Origin: Burkholderiaceae bacterium
Lineage (GTDB): Bacteria > Pseudomonadota > Gammaproteobacteria > Burkholderiales > Burkholderiaceae
Assembly: GCA_947450605.1 (NCBI GenBank)
Contig: CANFWB010000001.1
Span: forward strand, 42,744 to 106,743
DNA: 64,000 nt
Reading direction: 5' to 3'
Position 1 is the stretch's first letter. The number at the start of each line of letters is the position of its first letter. Under the pieces are notes generated by a model, which saw only the letters and a program-made list of their open reading frames with translations, searched no databases and was not told the DNA's origin. This document shows positions 49,362-64,000 of this stretch, piece after piece. A program made the translations under genes and the position numbers.

Positions 49362-49502
49362 GGAATACCCTTCAGTGAAATAGTTATTCAAATATTTGCC
49401 ACCCAAATACAGCAGCAATTGTGCGGATTTTCTTCATACTAACTGATGAAATTGAGTTTATAGTTAACATTTATTTACAACTTTAGTTACTTAAACTTAA
49501 CT

Positions 49503-50411
49503 ATGAATCAATTCTCAGATATCGCTTTTTTCTCGCTCCTCATTAAAAAAGGTGGCCTCAATAGCGCGGCCCAAGAAATGGGGGTGACACCCCCAGCCGT
49601 CAGTAAGCGCCTCTCCAATCTTGAGGCACGACTCGGCGTGAGACTACTCAATAGAACCACTCGGCGCATTAGCCTAACCCCTGAGGGTGATATCTACCTG
49701 ATAGAGGGAGGCAAGGTACTGAATGACCTTGAAGCTCTGGAGCAATCGATAGCAGGAAGCAAAGTCACTCCAAAGGGAACCATTCGTATCGGCGCAACTC
49801 TGGGATTTGGTCGAAGGTACATTGCGCCAGCACTATCTAAATTTGCTGGCACCTATAAAGATGTTGAGATTCAACTTCACCTTACGGATAAGCCAATTAA
49901 TGCCCTTGAACAAGATATCGATTTATTTATTCATTTCGGCAACTTGCCGGATACAAGGCTGACCTCTCGGATTCTGATCCCCAATAAACGCATTCTTTGC
50001 GCATCCCCCAAATATCTCCAAAGGAATAGTGCACCTCAAACCCCTAAGGATCTAGCTCAACATCAATGCATCTTTCTCAGGGAGAGCAATGAAACGTTCG
50101 GAACCTGGCACTTACACTCTGGCAATAAGCATGAGACGATTAAAGTGCGAGGGCAGCTGACCACCAATGATGGGGAATCAGCCACTGCATGGGCGCTGGA
50201 AGGTCATGGAATTTTATTGCGATCCGTTTGGGAGATTAATCCTCACTTACAGTCAGGCAAACTACAGCAAATACTCGCTGACTGGGACTTGCCATCAGCA
50301 AATATCTCGCTTGTTCTTCCAGAAAAAAAGAATATGTCTGCCGCAGTGCGCGCATTGGTTGATTTTTTAGTGGAAAGCTTTAAAGATTCATCTCTCCATA
50401 AAACAAAATAG
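49503..50411 (+). CDS. LysR family transcriptional regulator
   Basis: GGLNSAAQEMGVTPPAVSKRLSNLEARLGVRLLNRTTRRISLTPEG. Confidence 0.94.
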   Translation: MNQFSDIAFFSLLIKKGGLNSAAQEMGVTPPAVSKRLSNLEARLGVRLLNRTTRRISLTPEGDIYLIEGGKVLNDLEALEQSIAGSKVTPKGTIRIGATLGFGRRYIAPALSKFAGTYKDVEIQLHLTDKPINALEQDIDLFIHFGNLPDTRLTSRILIPNKRILCASPKYLQRNSAPQTPKDLAQHQCIFLRESNETFGTWHLHSGNKHETIKVRGQLTTNDGESATAWALEGHGILLRSVWEINPHLQSGKLQQILADWDLPSANISLVLPEKKNMSAAVRALVDFLVESFKDSSLHKTK

Positions 50412-50433
50412 CCCCGAAAGCACGCTTAAAGAA

Positions 50434-51174
50434 TTATCTAAACGCCATCACGATAATTAAGATGCCGGATGTCAGCATGACTAGCTCCATCAATTGCAAA
50501 AATTGTTTTTCGGAAAGCGTCAGAACAATTTTTTTAGAAAAAATAGAGCCAATCAATACGAACGAGCCAATCAACAAACCTTGAACTATGGCAGTGGAGT
50601 CCAGCAATCCAAGCCGATGGAATACGATGCCCTTGGTAAATAAGATGGCTAAAGTGCTAGTAGCCTCCGTACCAAGGAAGGCCCCCTTACTTAAGCCGTA
50701 GGCCAAGAAGAATGGCGTGTTGATAGCGCCGGTAGTGGCAACAATACCGGTGAGATAGCCAATAAATAGCCCGACAAGCGCCATATGCCATAAGCGCAAA
50801 ACAAAATTTTGCTTGCGCATCCAACGCCTTACCGGAATAAGGGCAATCAGAAAAGTACCGAGTATGAGTTGTACTAAAGTCTCGTTGAGAGACACCAGCG
50901 TGTTAGCTCCCAAGGCAACGGCGGGGATAGCAGTCAAGCTATAAACCAAGCAGGCCTTCCAATCAATCACTCGCCACCACAAAAAAACTCGAGATAGATT
51001 CGCTACAGTCGCGGTAATTGCCATCACTGGAATGGCTTCAATGGGCCCATAAAAATACACCAGTGCAGGCATCAGAATAATGGCAGTTCCAAATCCAATC
51101 ACACCACCAAAAATTCCAGCAAGGAAGCCCAGAAAACCTAAAACGACACTAGCCAAGATTATTTCAAACATCAT
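50434..51174 (-). CDS. TauE/SafE family sulfite/organic-acid exporter-like permease
   Basis: FLAGIFGGVIGFGTAIILMPALVYFYGPIEAIPVMAITA; multi-TM. Confidence 0.88.
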   Translation of the reverse strand: MMFEIILASVVLGFLGFLAGIFGGVIGFGTAIILMPALVYFYGPIEAIPVMAITATVANLSRVFLWWRVIDWKACLVYSLTAIPAVALGANTLVSLNETLVQLILGTFLIALIPVRRWMRKQNFVLRLWHMALVGLFIGYLTGIVATTGAINTPFFLAYGLSKGAFLGTEATSTLAILFTKGIVFHRLGLLDSTAIVQGLLIGSFVLIGSIFSKKIVLTLSEKQFLQLMELVMLTSGILIIVMAFR

Positions 51175-51192
51175 TGCATTTAAATTGAATAG

Positions 51193-52518
<1,326 letters not shown>

Positions 52519-53260
52519 TTAGGGTGTTAGGAGTGCTAATGCGGTACTCATTAAGCTCTAGTTTAAGCGTAAGACTTCAGCGCCCGCAGGTGGCGTAAAG
52601 CTAAAGCGATTGGCGGGTAAATTAACATTGAGCACAATCTTATCCAAAGTCACTAAAACGACGCTTCCCAGGCCGTCAATCAACTCCAGCGCTTTAGGCA
52701 GGCCATTGACCATGCCTACGGAAATCTTGGTATAGGGCAAGTCGTTTCCATTTTTTGCATTGGGATTTTTCTTGGGCGCCAGGGCAACCCATTTCATACC
52801 CAGACGCTCTTCGCCCTCTACTAAATCAAAATGTTGATCCAGGGAGGTTTCGCCAAATAGGATTGCGGCTGGTGTGGTAGCTAAAGCCTGCCCCGCCGGA
52901 CGAAAAGTAGCTTGATTTAAATCCTTATCCCACAGAATGAGTTGCCTCCCATCGGCAATCAACTTTTGCTCGTAGGGCTTTTGGGTCTCCCAAATAAATC
53001 TACCAGGACGCTGAAATACAAAACGCCCTTGGGTTTGACGAATGACCTTTAAACCCTTGTCTTGAGGCTCATTGGCCTTAGGGGCACGTAATTGCTGCTG
53101 AACAAACTCCCCTTCAGCCGTTTTTGAATTGCGCACAAATTGACGTAATTGCTCTGTACCACTGTCACCGTTAGCATAAACAGGGTTGGCGAATAAAGAG
53201 ACTGTGAGGGCACACGCCACAGCGGCCACTACCGATATCAATCTTTGCAAAGTAATGGCC

Positions 53261-56569
<3,309 letters not shown>

Positions 56570-56593
56570 TATCAATTCAGCCAAGGGATCAAC

Positions 56594-56624
56594 AAAAATG
56601 CCTAGCAGTGCTAGGCATTTTTTT
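56594..56624. terminator. palindromic terminator AAAAATGCCTAGCAGTGCTAGGCATTTTTTT (copy 1)
   Basis: Perfect self-complementary stem with flanking A/T tracts; downstream of trxB. Confidence 0.85.
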
Positions 56625-56646
56625 ATTAACAGTTAGATATAAAACA

Positions 56647-56988
56647 CTAAATACTGAGTGCTAGCAATGCAAGCTCAGGCGCCCTATCTAAAATCTTCAG
56701 CAATGCTTTAGCAGCTCCGGTAGGGCTACGTTTGCCCTGCTCCCAGTTTCGGATAGTTTCTAGAGAGACCTCAATTCGATTAGAAAACTCTTGCTGAGAT
56801 AAACCCATTCTCTCTCGCACACCTTTTGCATATTTAGCAGCATCCAACATGGCGCATACATCATCTTGCTGTTGATGCAATTTAATCAATCGCTCAGAAG
56901 TAGCATCAAGCAACTTTTTATCCACAAACCCTTTCGGAAAACTACTAGGGTCATTTAGATCTACGCTAACTCGAGTGATTTTCTTCAT
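56647..56988 (-). CDS. XRE/HigA-like HTH antitoxin paired with BrnT-like toxin
   Basis: AKGVRERMGLSQQEFSNRIEVSLETIRNWEQGKRSPTGAAKALLKIL; overlaps BrnT-like gene end. Confidence 0.82.
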   Translation of the reverse strand: MKKITRVSVDLNDPSSFPKGFVDKKLLDATSERLIKLHQQQDDVCAMLDAAKYAKGVRERMGLSQQEFSNRIEVSLETIRNWEQGKRSPTGAAKALLKILDRAPELALLALSI

Positions 56989-57244
56989 AGTGCTTCACCT
57001 CCCTACGATTTGCCCTTCTCGCTGAAATAATCCTCATAGCCTTAGGCCTTTTTGTGCAAACCACCACAAATACCCTACCCTTTAGCATTCCCATCAATCG
57101 AAAACGTTCTTCCCCATAATCCCAGCGCTGATCTTTTTCTATCAGCAGATTAGGATCTACAAAAATTGATATCACATATGCAAAATCGAAATTTCGAGAG
57201 ATCTGGCATAAGTCACTTTTAGCCATATCCCATTCAAACTCCAT
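56966..57244 (-). CDS. brnT: BrnT-family toxin-like protein
   Basis: MEFEWDMAKSD...IFVDPNLL...YGEERFRLMGMLKGRVFVVVCTKRPKAMRIISARRANRREVKHYEE. Confidence 0.82.
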   Translation of the reverse strand: MEFEWDMAKSDLCQISRNFDFAYVISIFVDPNLLIEKDQRWDYGEERFRLMGMLKGRVFVVVCTKRPKAMRIISARRANRREVKHYEENHSS

Positions 57245-57298
57245 TGACCTAATTGTAGGCCAATGAACTACTCATAGTCAAGTAGCGCCTAACGAAAA

Positions 57299-57327
57299 AA
57301 AAATGCCTAGCAGTGCTAGGCATTTTT
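57299..57327. terminator. palindromic terminator AAAAATGCCTAGCAGTGCTAGGCATTTTT (copy 2)
   Basis: Identical to copy 1 over the hairpin; downstream of hppA on the minus strand. Confidence 0.85.
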
Positions 57328-57352
57328 GTTTATTGCATTTGATTTTTAATCG

Positions 57353-59413
57353 TTAACGACTCACCACCGGCAATAGCGGCACGATCAACAGTGCCACGAT
57401 GTTAATGATCTTGATCAGTGGATTCACTGCGGGGCCGGCTGTATCTTTGTAGGGGTCGCCTACAGTGTCGCCAGTAACAGCCGCTTTGTGCGCCTCGGAT
57501 CCCTTGCCACCGAAATGACCTTCTTCGATATATTTCTTAGCGTTATCCCAGGCACCACCACCAGTACACATAGAGATGGCGACAAACAAACCGGTCACAA
57601 TCGTGCCCATCAGTAAACCACCCAGGGCAGCAGGTCCTAGCAAGAGTCCGACCGCAATAGGTGCCACCACCGGTAACAGTGAGGGAACAATCATTTCTTT
57701 GATTGCGGCAGAGGTCAACATATCCACCGCCTTGCCGTACTCGGGTTTTGCAGTGCCTTCCATAATTCCAGGGATCTCGCGAAACTGACGGCGCACCTCT
57801 TCAACTACCGCACCAGCACAACGCCCAACTGCTTCCATTGCCATCGCGCCAAACAAATACGGAATCATGCCGCCAATAAAGAGGCCGATGATCACCATAT
57901 GGTTTGATAGATCAAATGACACTTGCTGGCCAATGGATTCCAATGCGTGGGTGTAATCGGCAAACAATACCAAGGCAGCCAAACCAGCTGAACCGATTGC
58001 ATAACCCTTAGTGACTGCTTTAGTGGTGTTACCAACTGCATCTAGTGGATCAGTGATATCGCGCACGGATTGTGGCAAGCCAGCCATCTCTGCAATACCA
58101 CCAGCGTTATCGGTAATAGGACCATAGGCATCCAGAGCCACCACAATTCCAGCCATGGACAGCATTGCGGTAGCAGCAATCGCAATGCCATAAATACCGG
58201 CAAGCCAATAAGCCACATAAATCGCAGCGCAAACAAACAGGACGGGATAGGCAGTCGACTTCATCGAGATACCCAAACCTGCAATGATGTTGGTGCCATG
58301 GCCCTTAGTGGAGGCCTCAGCAATATGTTGCACTGGTTTGAATTGGGTGCCCGTGTAGTACTCGGTAATCCAAACTAGACCAGCAGTGAGCACCAAACCC
58401 ACTACAGTAGAGCCAAACAAACGCCACTGACTTCCTGGGATACCGAGGGCATCGTCAGGCATGATGAAATTGGTCACAAAATAGAATGCAACTAAAGAAA
58501 TGCCTCCAGCCACAATTAAACCTTTGTAGAGCGCAGGCATGACATTCTTCATGCCTGGCGTTGCCTTAACAAATGAGCAGCCAACAATCGAGGCAATGAT
58601 CGAAACTCCTCCAAGCACCAGTGGATAAACAATTGCAGCTACCGGAGCAGCAGACACCATGAGTGCACCCAAAACCATCGTCGCAATTAGTGTCACGGCG
58701 TAAGTTTCAAATAAGTCGGCTGCCATACCGGCACAGTCGCCAACGTTATCGCCAACGTTATCGGCAATCACCGCTGGGTTGCGCGGATCATCCTCCGGAA
58801 TACCCGCCTCAACCTTTCCAACCAAGTCCGCGCCAACGTCAGCGCCTTTAGTGAAAATTCCGCCGCCCAATCGCGCGAAGATAGAAATCAAAGAGGAGCC
58901 GAATGCTAAGCCAATCAAGGGGTGCAATACTGATGAAAGGTCTTTCCCTGCGCCAACCGATACTAGGAACATAAAGAAAAGGCCCACACCAAGCAAGCCA
59001 AGGCCTACTACCAACATCCCCGTAATGGCGCCGCCTTTAAATGCCACATTAAGGGCTTCGTTCATCCCTTTAGTAGCAGCCTCCGCAGTACGCACATTCG
59101 CACGCACCGAAACATTCATACCAATAAAGCCGCAAGCCCCGGAAAGCACTGAGCCAATCACAAAGCCAATGGCCGTCGCAAAATCTAAAAATAGGGCTAT
59201 CAGGATAGTGAGGACTACGCCAACAATGGCAATCGTCTTGTATTGGCGCGATAAATAAGCTGCAGCGCCCAGTTGAATTGCTTCAGCAATCTCTTGCATC
59301 TTCGCATTACCGGTACTTTGCTTCAGTATCCACCCGCGCATCACAAAACCATAAATCACGGCTAGAACACCGCATACCAAGGAAAAATACAAGCCTAATG
59401 TGACATTACTCAT
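57353..59413 (-). CDS. hppA: membrane proton-translocating pyrophosphatase
   Basis: [80 protein letters not shown]. Confidence 0.97.
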   Translation of the reverse strand: MSNVTLGLYFSLVCGVLAVIYGFVMRGWILKQSTGNAKMQEIAEAIQLGAAAYLSRQYKTIAIVGVVLTILIALFLDFATAIGFVIGSVLSGACGFIGMNVSVRANVRTAEAATKGMNEALNVAFKGGAITGMLVVGLGLLGVGLFFMFLVSVGAGKDLSSVLHPLIGLAFGSSLISIFARLGGGIFTKGADVGADLVGKVEAGIPEDDPRNPAVIADNVGDNVGDCAGMAADLFETYAVTLIATMVLGALMVSAAPVAAIVYPLVLGGVSIIASIVGCSFVKATPGMKNVMPALYKGLIVAGGISLVAFYFVTNFIMPDDALGIPGSQWRLFGSTVVGLVLTAGLVWITEYYTGTQFKPVQHIAEASTKGHGTNIIAGLGISMKSTAYPVLFVCAAIYVAYWLAGIYGIAIAATAMLSMAGIVVALDAYGPITDNAGGIAEMAGLPQSVRDITDPLDAVGNTTKAVTKGYAIGSAGLAALVLFADYTHALESIGQQVSFDLSNHMVIIGLFIGGMIPYLFGAMAMEAVGRCAGAVVEEVRRQFREIPGIMEGTAKPEYGKAVDMLTSAAIKEMIVPSLLPVVAPIAVGLLLGPAALGGLLMGTIVTGLFVAISMCTGGGAWDNAKKYIEEGHFGGKGSEAHKAAVTGDTVGDPYKDTAGPAVNPLIKIINIVALLIVPLLPVVSR

Positions 59414-59583
59414 GCTTGAACCCCTTAAAAATTAGATCTACATTGTTTTTATCTGACGCCTACGTCAGCCCACTTCTGAAAGCGATAAACTAGAGCCTAT
59501 AAGCATTATTAGTATGTAGCAGAATTACCACCCCAACTCTTTTGTAAGATCAGGGTATCTACCAATCACCTTCCGGAGTATGT

Positions 59584-60123
59584 ATGAGTCTCGACAACGT
59601 CAAACCAGGTAAAAAAATCCCTGAAAGCTTCAATGTCATCATTGAAATCCCAATGAATGCAGATCCAATCAAGTACGAAGTAGATAAGGAAAGTGGCGCT
59701 ATTTTTGTTGATCGCTTCATGGGCACTGCCATGCATTACCCATGTAACTATGGCTATATCAATAAAACGATTGCTGGTGATGGTGATCCTGTTGACGTTC
59801 TGGTAATTACGCCATTCCCATTGATTCCTGGCGTGGTTGTTAGTTGCCGCGCAATTGGGGTATTGATGATGGAAGATGAAGGCGGTCAAGATGCCAAGTT
59901 ATTGGCCGTTCCAGAAGATAAGATTTTACCAATCTACACCCACTGGCAAAAACCAGAAGATATCAACCCATTGCGTTTAAACCAAATCCAACACTTCTTC
60001 GAGCACTATAAAGATCTCGAGCCAGGCAAGTGGGTCAAAGTACAAGGTTGGGGTGGTGTTGCTGATGCACATAAAGAAATTCTTGAGGGCATTGAGGCAT
60101 ACAACAAAGCACATCAAAGTTAA
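59584..60123 (+). CDS. ppa: inorganic diphosphatase
   Basis: [51 protein letters not shown]. Confidence 0.97.
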   Translation: MSLDNVKPGKKIPESFNVIIEIPMNADPIKYEVDKESGAIFVDRFMGTAMHYPCNYGYINKTIAGDGDPVDVLVITPFPLIPGVVVSCRAIGVLMMEDEGGQDAKLLAVPEDKILPIYTHWQKPEDINPLRLNQIQHFFEHYKDLEPGKWVKVQGWGGVADAHKEILEGIEAYNKAHQS

Positions 60124-60147
60124 TTCATATTCATCCTGTTATCCGGA

Positions 60148-61767
60148 GTGAGCTCGCAAAAAATCGCCCTAGCGCAAATCAACCCTCTTCTGGGTGATTT
60201 GCCTGGCAACGCGCAGCTCATCTCTCAAGCCGCTGCAAATGCTTATGCACAAGGCGCAAATATAGTTTTAACGCCAGAGCTCTCACTTACCGGCTACCCC
60301 CCAGAGGATTTACTCTTGCGCCCTGCTTTTATTGAGGCCGCAGAACGTGAGCTCAGCTCTTTAATACTGGAGCTCCAGCAATTTCCTGGGCTCACTGTCA
60401 TCGTTGGCCACCCGAAACAGACTAGTGCGGGATTGCATAACTACGCCTCAGTCATTCGGGATGGCAAAGTGGTTGCTGGCTACGCCAAACAAGAGTTACC
60501 CAATCACGAGGTATTCGATGAGGTACGTTATTTCACACCAGGTAATCAAGCCTGTGTATTTGAAAGTGCTGGCATCCGATTCGGACTGATTCTGTGTGAA
60601 GATGCGTGGCATGCAGGACCTGCAAAGCAAGCGCATGCTGCCGACGCTCAAGTTCTGCTGGTACTGAACGCTTCACCTTATCACCTCCAAAAAGAAAGTC
60701 TACGCATTGAAGTTCTTCGCAAGCATATTGCGATCACCAAAATGCCTTTGGTCTATGTCAATGCGGTTGGCGGGCAGGATGAATTGGTATTTGATGGTGG
60801 ATCCTTTGCACTAAATAATGCAGGTGAAGTGGTCATGGCGATGCCCCAGTTTGAAACCGGCCTTGGCTTTGTAGCTGTCAATGCATCTGGTGATTTAGAG
60901 CAAGGGTTGGTCATTCCACCTGTCAGTGTGGAAGCTCAGGCTTATCAGGCGCTTGTTTTGGGTGTGCGTGACTACGTTCAAAAGAATCACTTTCCTGGCG
61001 TCATCATCGGGCTCTCTGGAGGCGTTGATTCTGCATTGGTGCTAGCGATTGCAGTAGACGCATTAGGCGCCGATCAAGTGCGTACCGTCATGATGGCCTC
61101 TCGCTATACCGCTGATATCTCCTGGATTGATGCACGAGAAATGGCTCAGAATCTGAATGTTCAATACGATGAGATTCCGATTAGTGAACCCGTGGATGCG
61201 TTAGAGCATGCCTTAGCTGAACAATTTAAGGGCTTGAAGTTAGATGCCACCGAAGAAAATATTCAGGCTAGAGTGCGTGGCACTCTTTTAATGGCCCTCT
61301 CTAACAAAACCGGTCGACTCGTCCTCACCACAGGCAATAAAAGCGAAATGGCGGTTGGTTACTGCACCCTCTATGGCGACATGGCTGGTGGCTTTGCAGT
61401 GATTAAAGATATTGCCAAGACTTTGGTCTATCGCTTGTGCGCTTATCGCAACAGCATTGCCCCCATCATTCCGGAGCGGATTCTGACGCGTGCACCTTCT
61501 GCTGAATTGCGCCCAGACCAGACTGATCAAGATAGCCTGCCATCCTATGAAGTATTGGACGGGATTGTCGAGCGTTATATGGAGCAAAACCAATCGATTG
61601 CCCAAATCATTGCTGCTGGGTTTGATCCTGAGAGCGTTGAAAAGGTCACTCGACTGATTAAACTCAACGAATACAAACGTCGCCAAGCGCCTCCTGGCGT
61701 TCGCGTAACCACACGAGCCTTTGGACGCGACTGGCGCTACCCCATCACCTCTCAATTTAGAGCCTAA
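60148..61767 (+). CDS. nadE: glutamine-dependent NAD+ synthetase (GTG start)
   Basis: N-terminal nitrilase domain (LTPELSLTGYPPEDLLLR, GLILCEDAWH) and NadE domain (IGLSGGVDSALVLAIAVDALG, TTGNKSEMAVGYCTLYGDMAGGFAVIKD). Confidence 0.96.
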   Translation: MSSQKIALAQINPLLGDLPGNAQLISQAAANAYAQGANIVLTPELSLTGYPPEDLLLRPAFIEAAERELSSLILELQQFPGLTVIVGHPKQTSAGLHNYASVIRDGKVVAGYAKQELPNHEVFDEVRYFTPGNQACVFESAGIRFGLILCEDAWHAGPAKQAHAADAQVLLVLNASPYHLQKESLRIEVLRKHIAITKMPLVYVNAVGGQDELVFDGGSFALNNAGEVVMAMPQFETGLGFVAVNASGDLEQGLVIPPVSVEAQAYQALVLGVRDYVQKNHFPGVIIGLSGGVDSALVLAIAVDALGADQVRTVMMASRYTADISWIDAREMAQNLNVQYDEIPISEPVDALEHALAEQFKGLKLDATEENIQARVRGTLLMALSNKTGRLVLTTGNKSEMAVGYCTLYGDMAGGFAVIKDIAKTLVYRLCAYRNSIAPIIPERILTRAPSAELRPDQTDQDSLPSYEVLDGIVERYMEQNQSIAQIIAAGFDPESVEKVTRLIKLNEYKRRQAPPGVRVTTRAFGRDWRYPITSQFRA

Positions 61768-61828
61768 GCTGCTCCAAGAAGTCTTTTGGGGTAATTACTT
61801 GCAGTTCTAGGTATGATTACCGTATTAA

Positions 61829-62176
<348 letters not shown>

Positions 62177-62211
62177 AAACCGCTACCCAATAACGCTGGC
62201 TCCTTTTGGAG

Positions 62212-63186
62212 TTAGCGTGGCTGAGAATCCGTCCGATCTGCAAGCGGATTGAGTACCTCAGAGGCTTCCAAAATGAGTGTTTTGATGTCAGGATTGGATA
62301 GGCGCACTTTTGCACCCTGGAAATAGACATCTACCTGATTCAAGCCGGCAGTCAACACTTTAAACGGTGACTTCCCATAAAAAGATGCCCCCACTCCAGG
62401 CTCAACCAGTTTATTTTGAGTCTTGCCCGAAGCATCAATCACGCAAACAATCTGTTTTGATTTGGCTTGAACATAAACCATATCCGCCACTTTACGAGGC
62501 GCCTCTGGCTTGTAGCTTATGATGCCCTCCTCAGCAGGGCAAGCGCCCAAAACCTCCGCAGTACTCGCTGAGGCTGAATTGGCGGTGACTGGCGCGGCGC
62601 CAGGCGCTGACTCAATAGGTGCCACCACCTGGGGTGGAGCAGGCTCAATCATTTCTTCTTTTACGACGATGATTTCTTCTGGCTTATCTGCGAAAAATAA
62701 TGGCTGCAAATTCACCACTGAAAACACTGCAGCGGCAAGTACGCCGAGCCAAAGAAAAATCTTTTTTTGTGAAGTCGATTTTGGCTTGGCAACAGCTCTA
62801 GAAAATGGCGCCTCTTTGACCCGTTCTTTTGTAACTAGCTCTTTTTTTGCTTCTGCAACTACCGCTGCAGGTAACCGCATCTCCCCGACTTGATCTTCGA
62901 GTTCAAGGGCGGCATCTTGTTTTGCATCTAACTTTCCTGGAATCTGTGCGCCGTATTGAAACGCCTCTTCATCGCTTAAATTGAGCAACCTTGCTACTTT
63001 CTTGGCAGCAGTGATTTTAATCTGAGATCCATAAAAGGAACTTGTTTCACCGTTTTCAATTTGTTCAATTTGGCGAGTCGATAGACAGGCCATGCCACCC
63101 AGATCCTTGGCGCTGATACCCAGCTTTTCACGAGCCTTCTTAAAGGCCTCTTTGCAAATTTCAGGAAGCTTAGAGTTTGTAGTCAC
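62212..63186 (-). CDS. RodZ-like helix-turn-helix protein with single TM and C-terminal DUF4115-like domain
   Basis: N-terminal HTH (AREKLGISAKDLGGMACLSTRQIEQIENGETS), TM near residue 150, DVYFQGAKVRLSNP. Confidence 0.65.
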   Translation of the reverse strand: MTTNSKLPEICKEAFKKAREKLGISAKDLGGMACLSTRQIEQIENGETSSFYGSQIKITAAKKVARLLNLSDEEAFQYGAQIPGKLDAKQDAALELEDQVGEMRLPAAVVAEAKKELVTKERVKEAPFSRAVAKPKSTSQKKIFLWLGVLAAAVFSVVNLQPLFFADKPEEIIVVKEEMIEPAPPQVVAPIESAPGAAPVTANSASASTAEVLGACPAEEGIISYKPEAPRKVADMVYVQAKSKQIVCVIDASGKTQNKLVEPGVGASFYGKSPFKVLTAGLNQVDVYFQGAKVRLSNPDIKTLILEASEVLNPLADRTDSQPR

Positions 63187-63267
63187 AAAAGCACTTTAGG
63201 TGATTGATGCATCAAACGGGTACCCCATCATAGTACCTATGCACTACGGGGAAAATTAGCCCAATAG

Positions 63268-63927
63268 CTAGCTATTCTGAATATTTTCAAGGTTGGATTC
63301 AAGGTACTTTGCAACTAATATTTGTAGTGATTCCACATTCATCTTATCCATCACCCTCGCTTTATGAACTTTAATCGTGGCATCCGTAGTTCCCAGTTTG
63401 ATGGCAATATCCTTATTTAGCAATCCTTTGACCAGCCAAAAGCACACCTCCTTCTCTCTCGGCGTTAAGGTAGCGTAGTCCCTCTTGGTTTCGACCTCCT
63501 TCGAAACGCGCTTAAGCTGGCGCCTATCAAAGTCCAGAGCGTCAGCTACGGCCTTCAGCAAATCCTCTAAATTAAAGGGTTTAAAGAGAAAATCCATGGC
63601 GCCCTGTTTCAGGCCCTTCACAATTTGGTGGGGATGACTCTGCCCGCTCACAAACACAATTGGGGTTTTGCGACCCAGTTGCAGGAGTTTTTCCTGTAAA
63701 TCTAGGCCCGTCATATCCGGCATCTGCATATCCAACAAGATCACCGCCGGCGCAACCGGTAGAGAGTGCTCCAAAAATGTCGCCGCAGAGGAAAAGTCCT
63801 CAACGATATAACCAACATCTTTCAGCATCCTGCGCAAAGAGGTGCGCATCGACTCATCGTCGTCAATTAGATAGATGTGACCAACTTTAGTCATTGAATT
63901 TAAAAGAAAAAGTAATAGATAAAGCAA
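63268..63927 (-). CDS. FixJ/TtrR-like response regulator (receiver + LuxR HTH)
   Basis: HIYLIDDDESMRTSLRRMLKDVGY, LLDMQMPDMTGLDLQEKL, LTPREKEVCFWLVKGLLNKDIAIKLGTTDATIKVHKARVMDKM. Confidence 0.92.
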   Translation of the reverse strand: MLYLLLFLLNSMTKVGHIYLIDDDESMRTSLRRMLKDVGYIVEDFSSAATFLEHSLPVAPAVILLDMQMPDMTGLDLQEKLLQLGRKTPIVFVSGQSHPHQIVKGLKQGAMDFLFKPFNLEDLLKAVADALDFDRRQLKRVSKEVETKRDYATLTPREKEVCFWLVKGLLNKDIAIKLGTTDATIKVHKARVMDKMNVESLQILVAKYLESNLENIQNS

Positions 63928-64000
63928 TGTACTGCAGCTTTTTTAGGAAGGATATTAGCCTTCAAGCTAATAATAGGAGTCAATCAGCAAATACAATAGA

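Noticed and set aside
62194-62217. Inverted repeat CGCTGGCTCC-TTTT-GGAGTTAGCG between glnB and the RodZ-like gene
   Set aside because: Probably an ordinary terminator-like hairpin between convergent genes; it has wobble pairs and no clear T-run, so not listed as a feature.

Overview
The 64-kb window looks like a betaproteobacterial chromosome, probably Polynucleobacter or a close Burkholderiaceae relative. This is inferred from gene content and protein character; no search was run. Main blocks: (1) a near-complete Tad/Flp pilus locus on the minus strand (flp, tadV, cpaB, cpaC, lipoprotein, cpaE, cpaF, tadB, tadC), followed by a family 2 glycosyltransferase and a truncated methyltransferase; (2) membrane proteins, a GGDEF protein and housekeeping genes (ABC-F ATPase, hemN, ompW, yaeQ, slyX, AsmA); (3) an iron ABC transporter (fbpABC-like), a bd-type oxidase, folE and folB-like genes; (4) an accessory segment (~37-50.5 kb) with RraA/Bug genes, recQ, a PrlF-YhaV toxin-antitoxin pair, tRNA-Ser(CGA) and a catabolic-looking operon (LeuCD-like, Bug SBP, haloacetate dehalogenase-like hydrolase, PdxA-like, LysR, TauE/SafE); (5) housekeeping genes serS, lolA, ftsK, trxB, hppA, ppa, nadE and glnB. 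The observations most worth checking are: a RelE-like toxin whose conserved C-terminus and ATGA-coupled stop lie in the -1 frame after an A6 run; a BrnT-like toxin paired with an XRE protein and bracketed by two identical palindromic terminators; a YhaV toxin with no canonical start codon for its conserved N-terminus; a histone-H1-like lysine/alanine tail fused to an acidic domain; FNR-like boxes upstream of ompW and of the Flp pilin; and a possible dehalogenase-containing catabolic operon. No CRISPR array or intact transposase/integrase was recognised.
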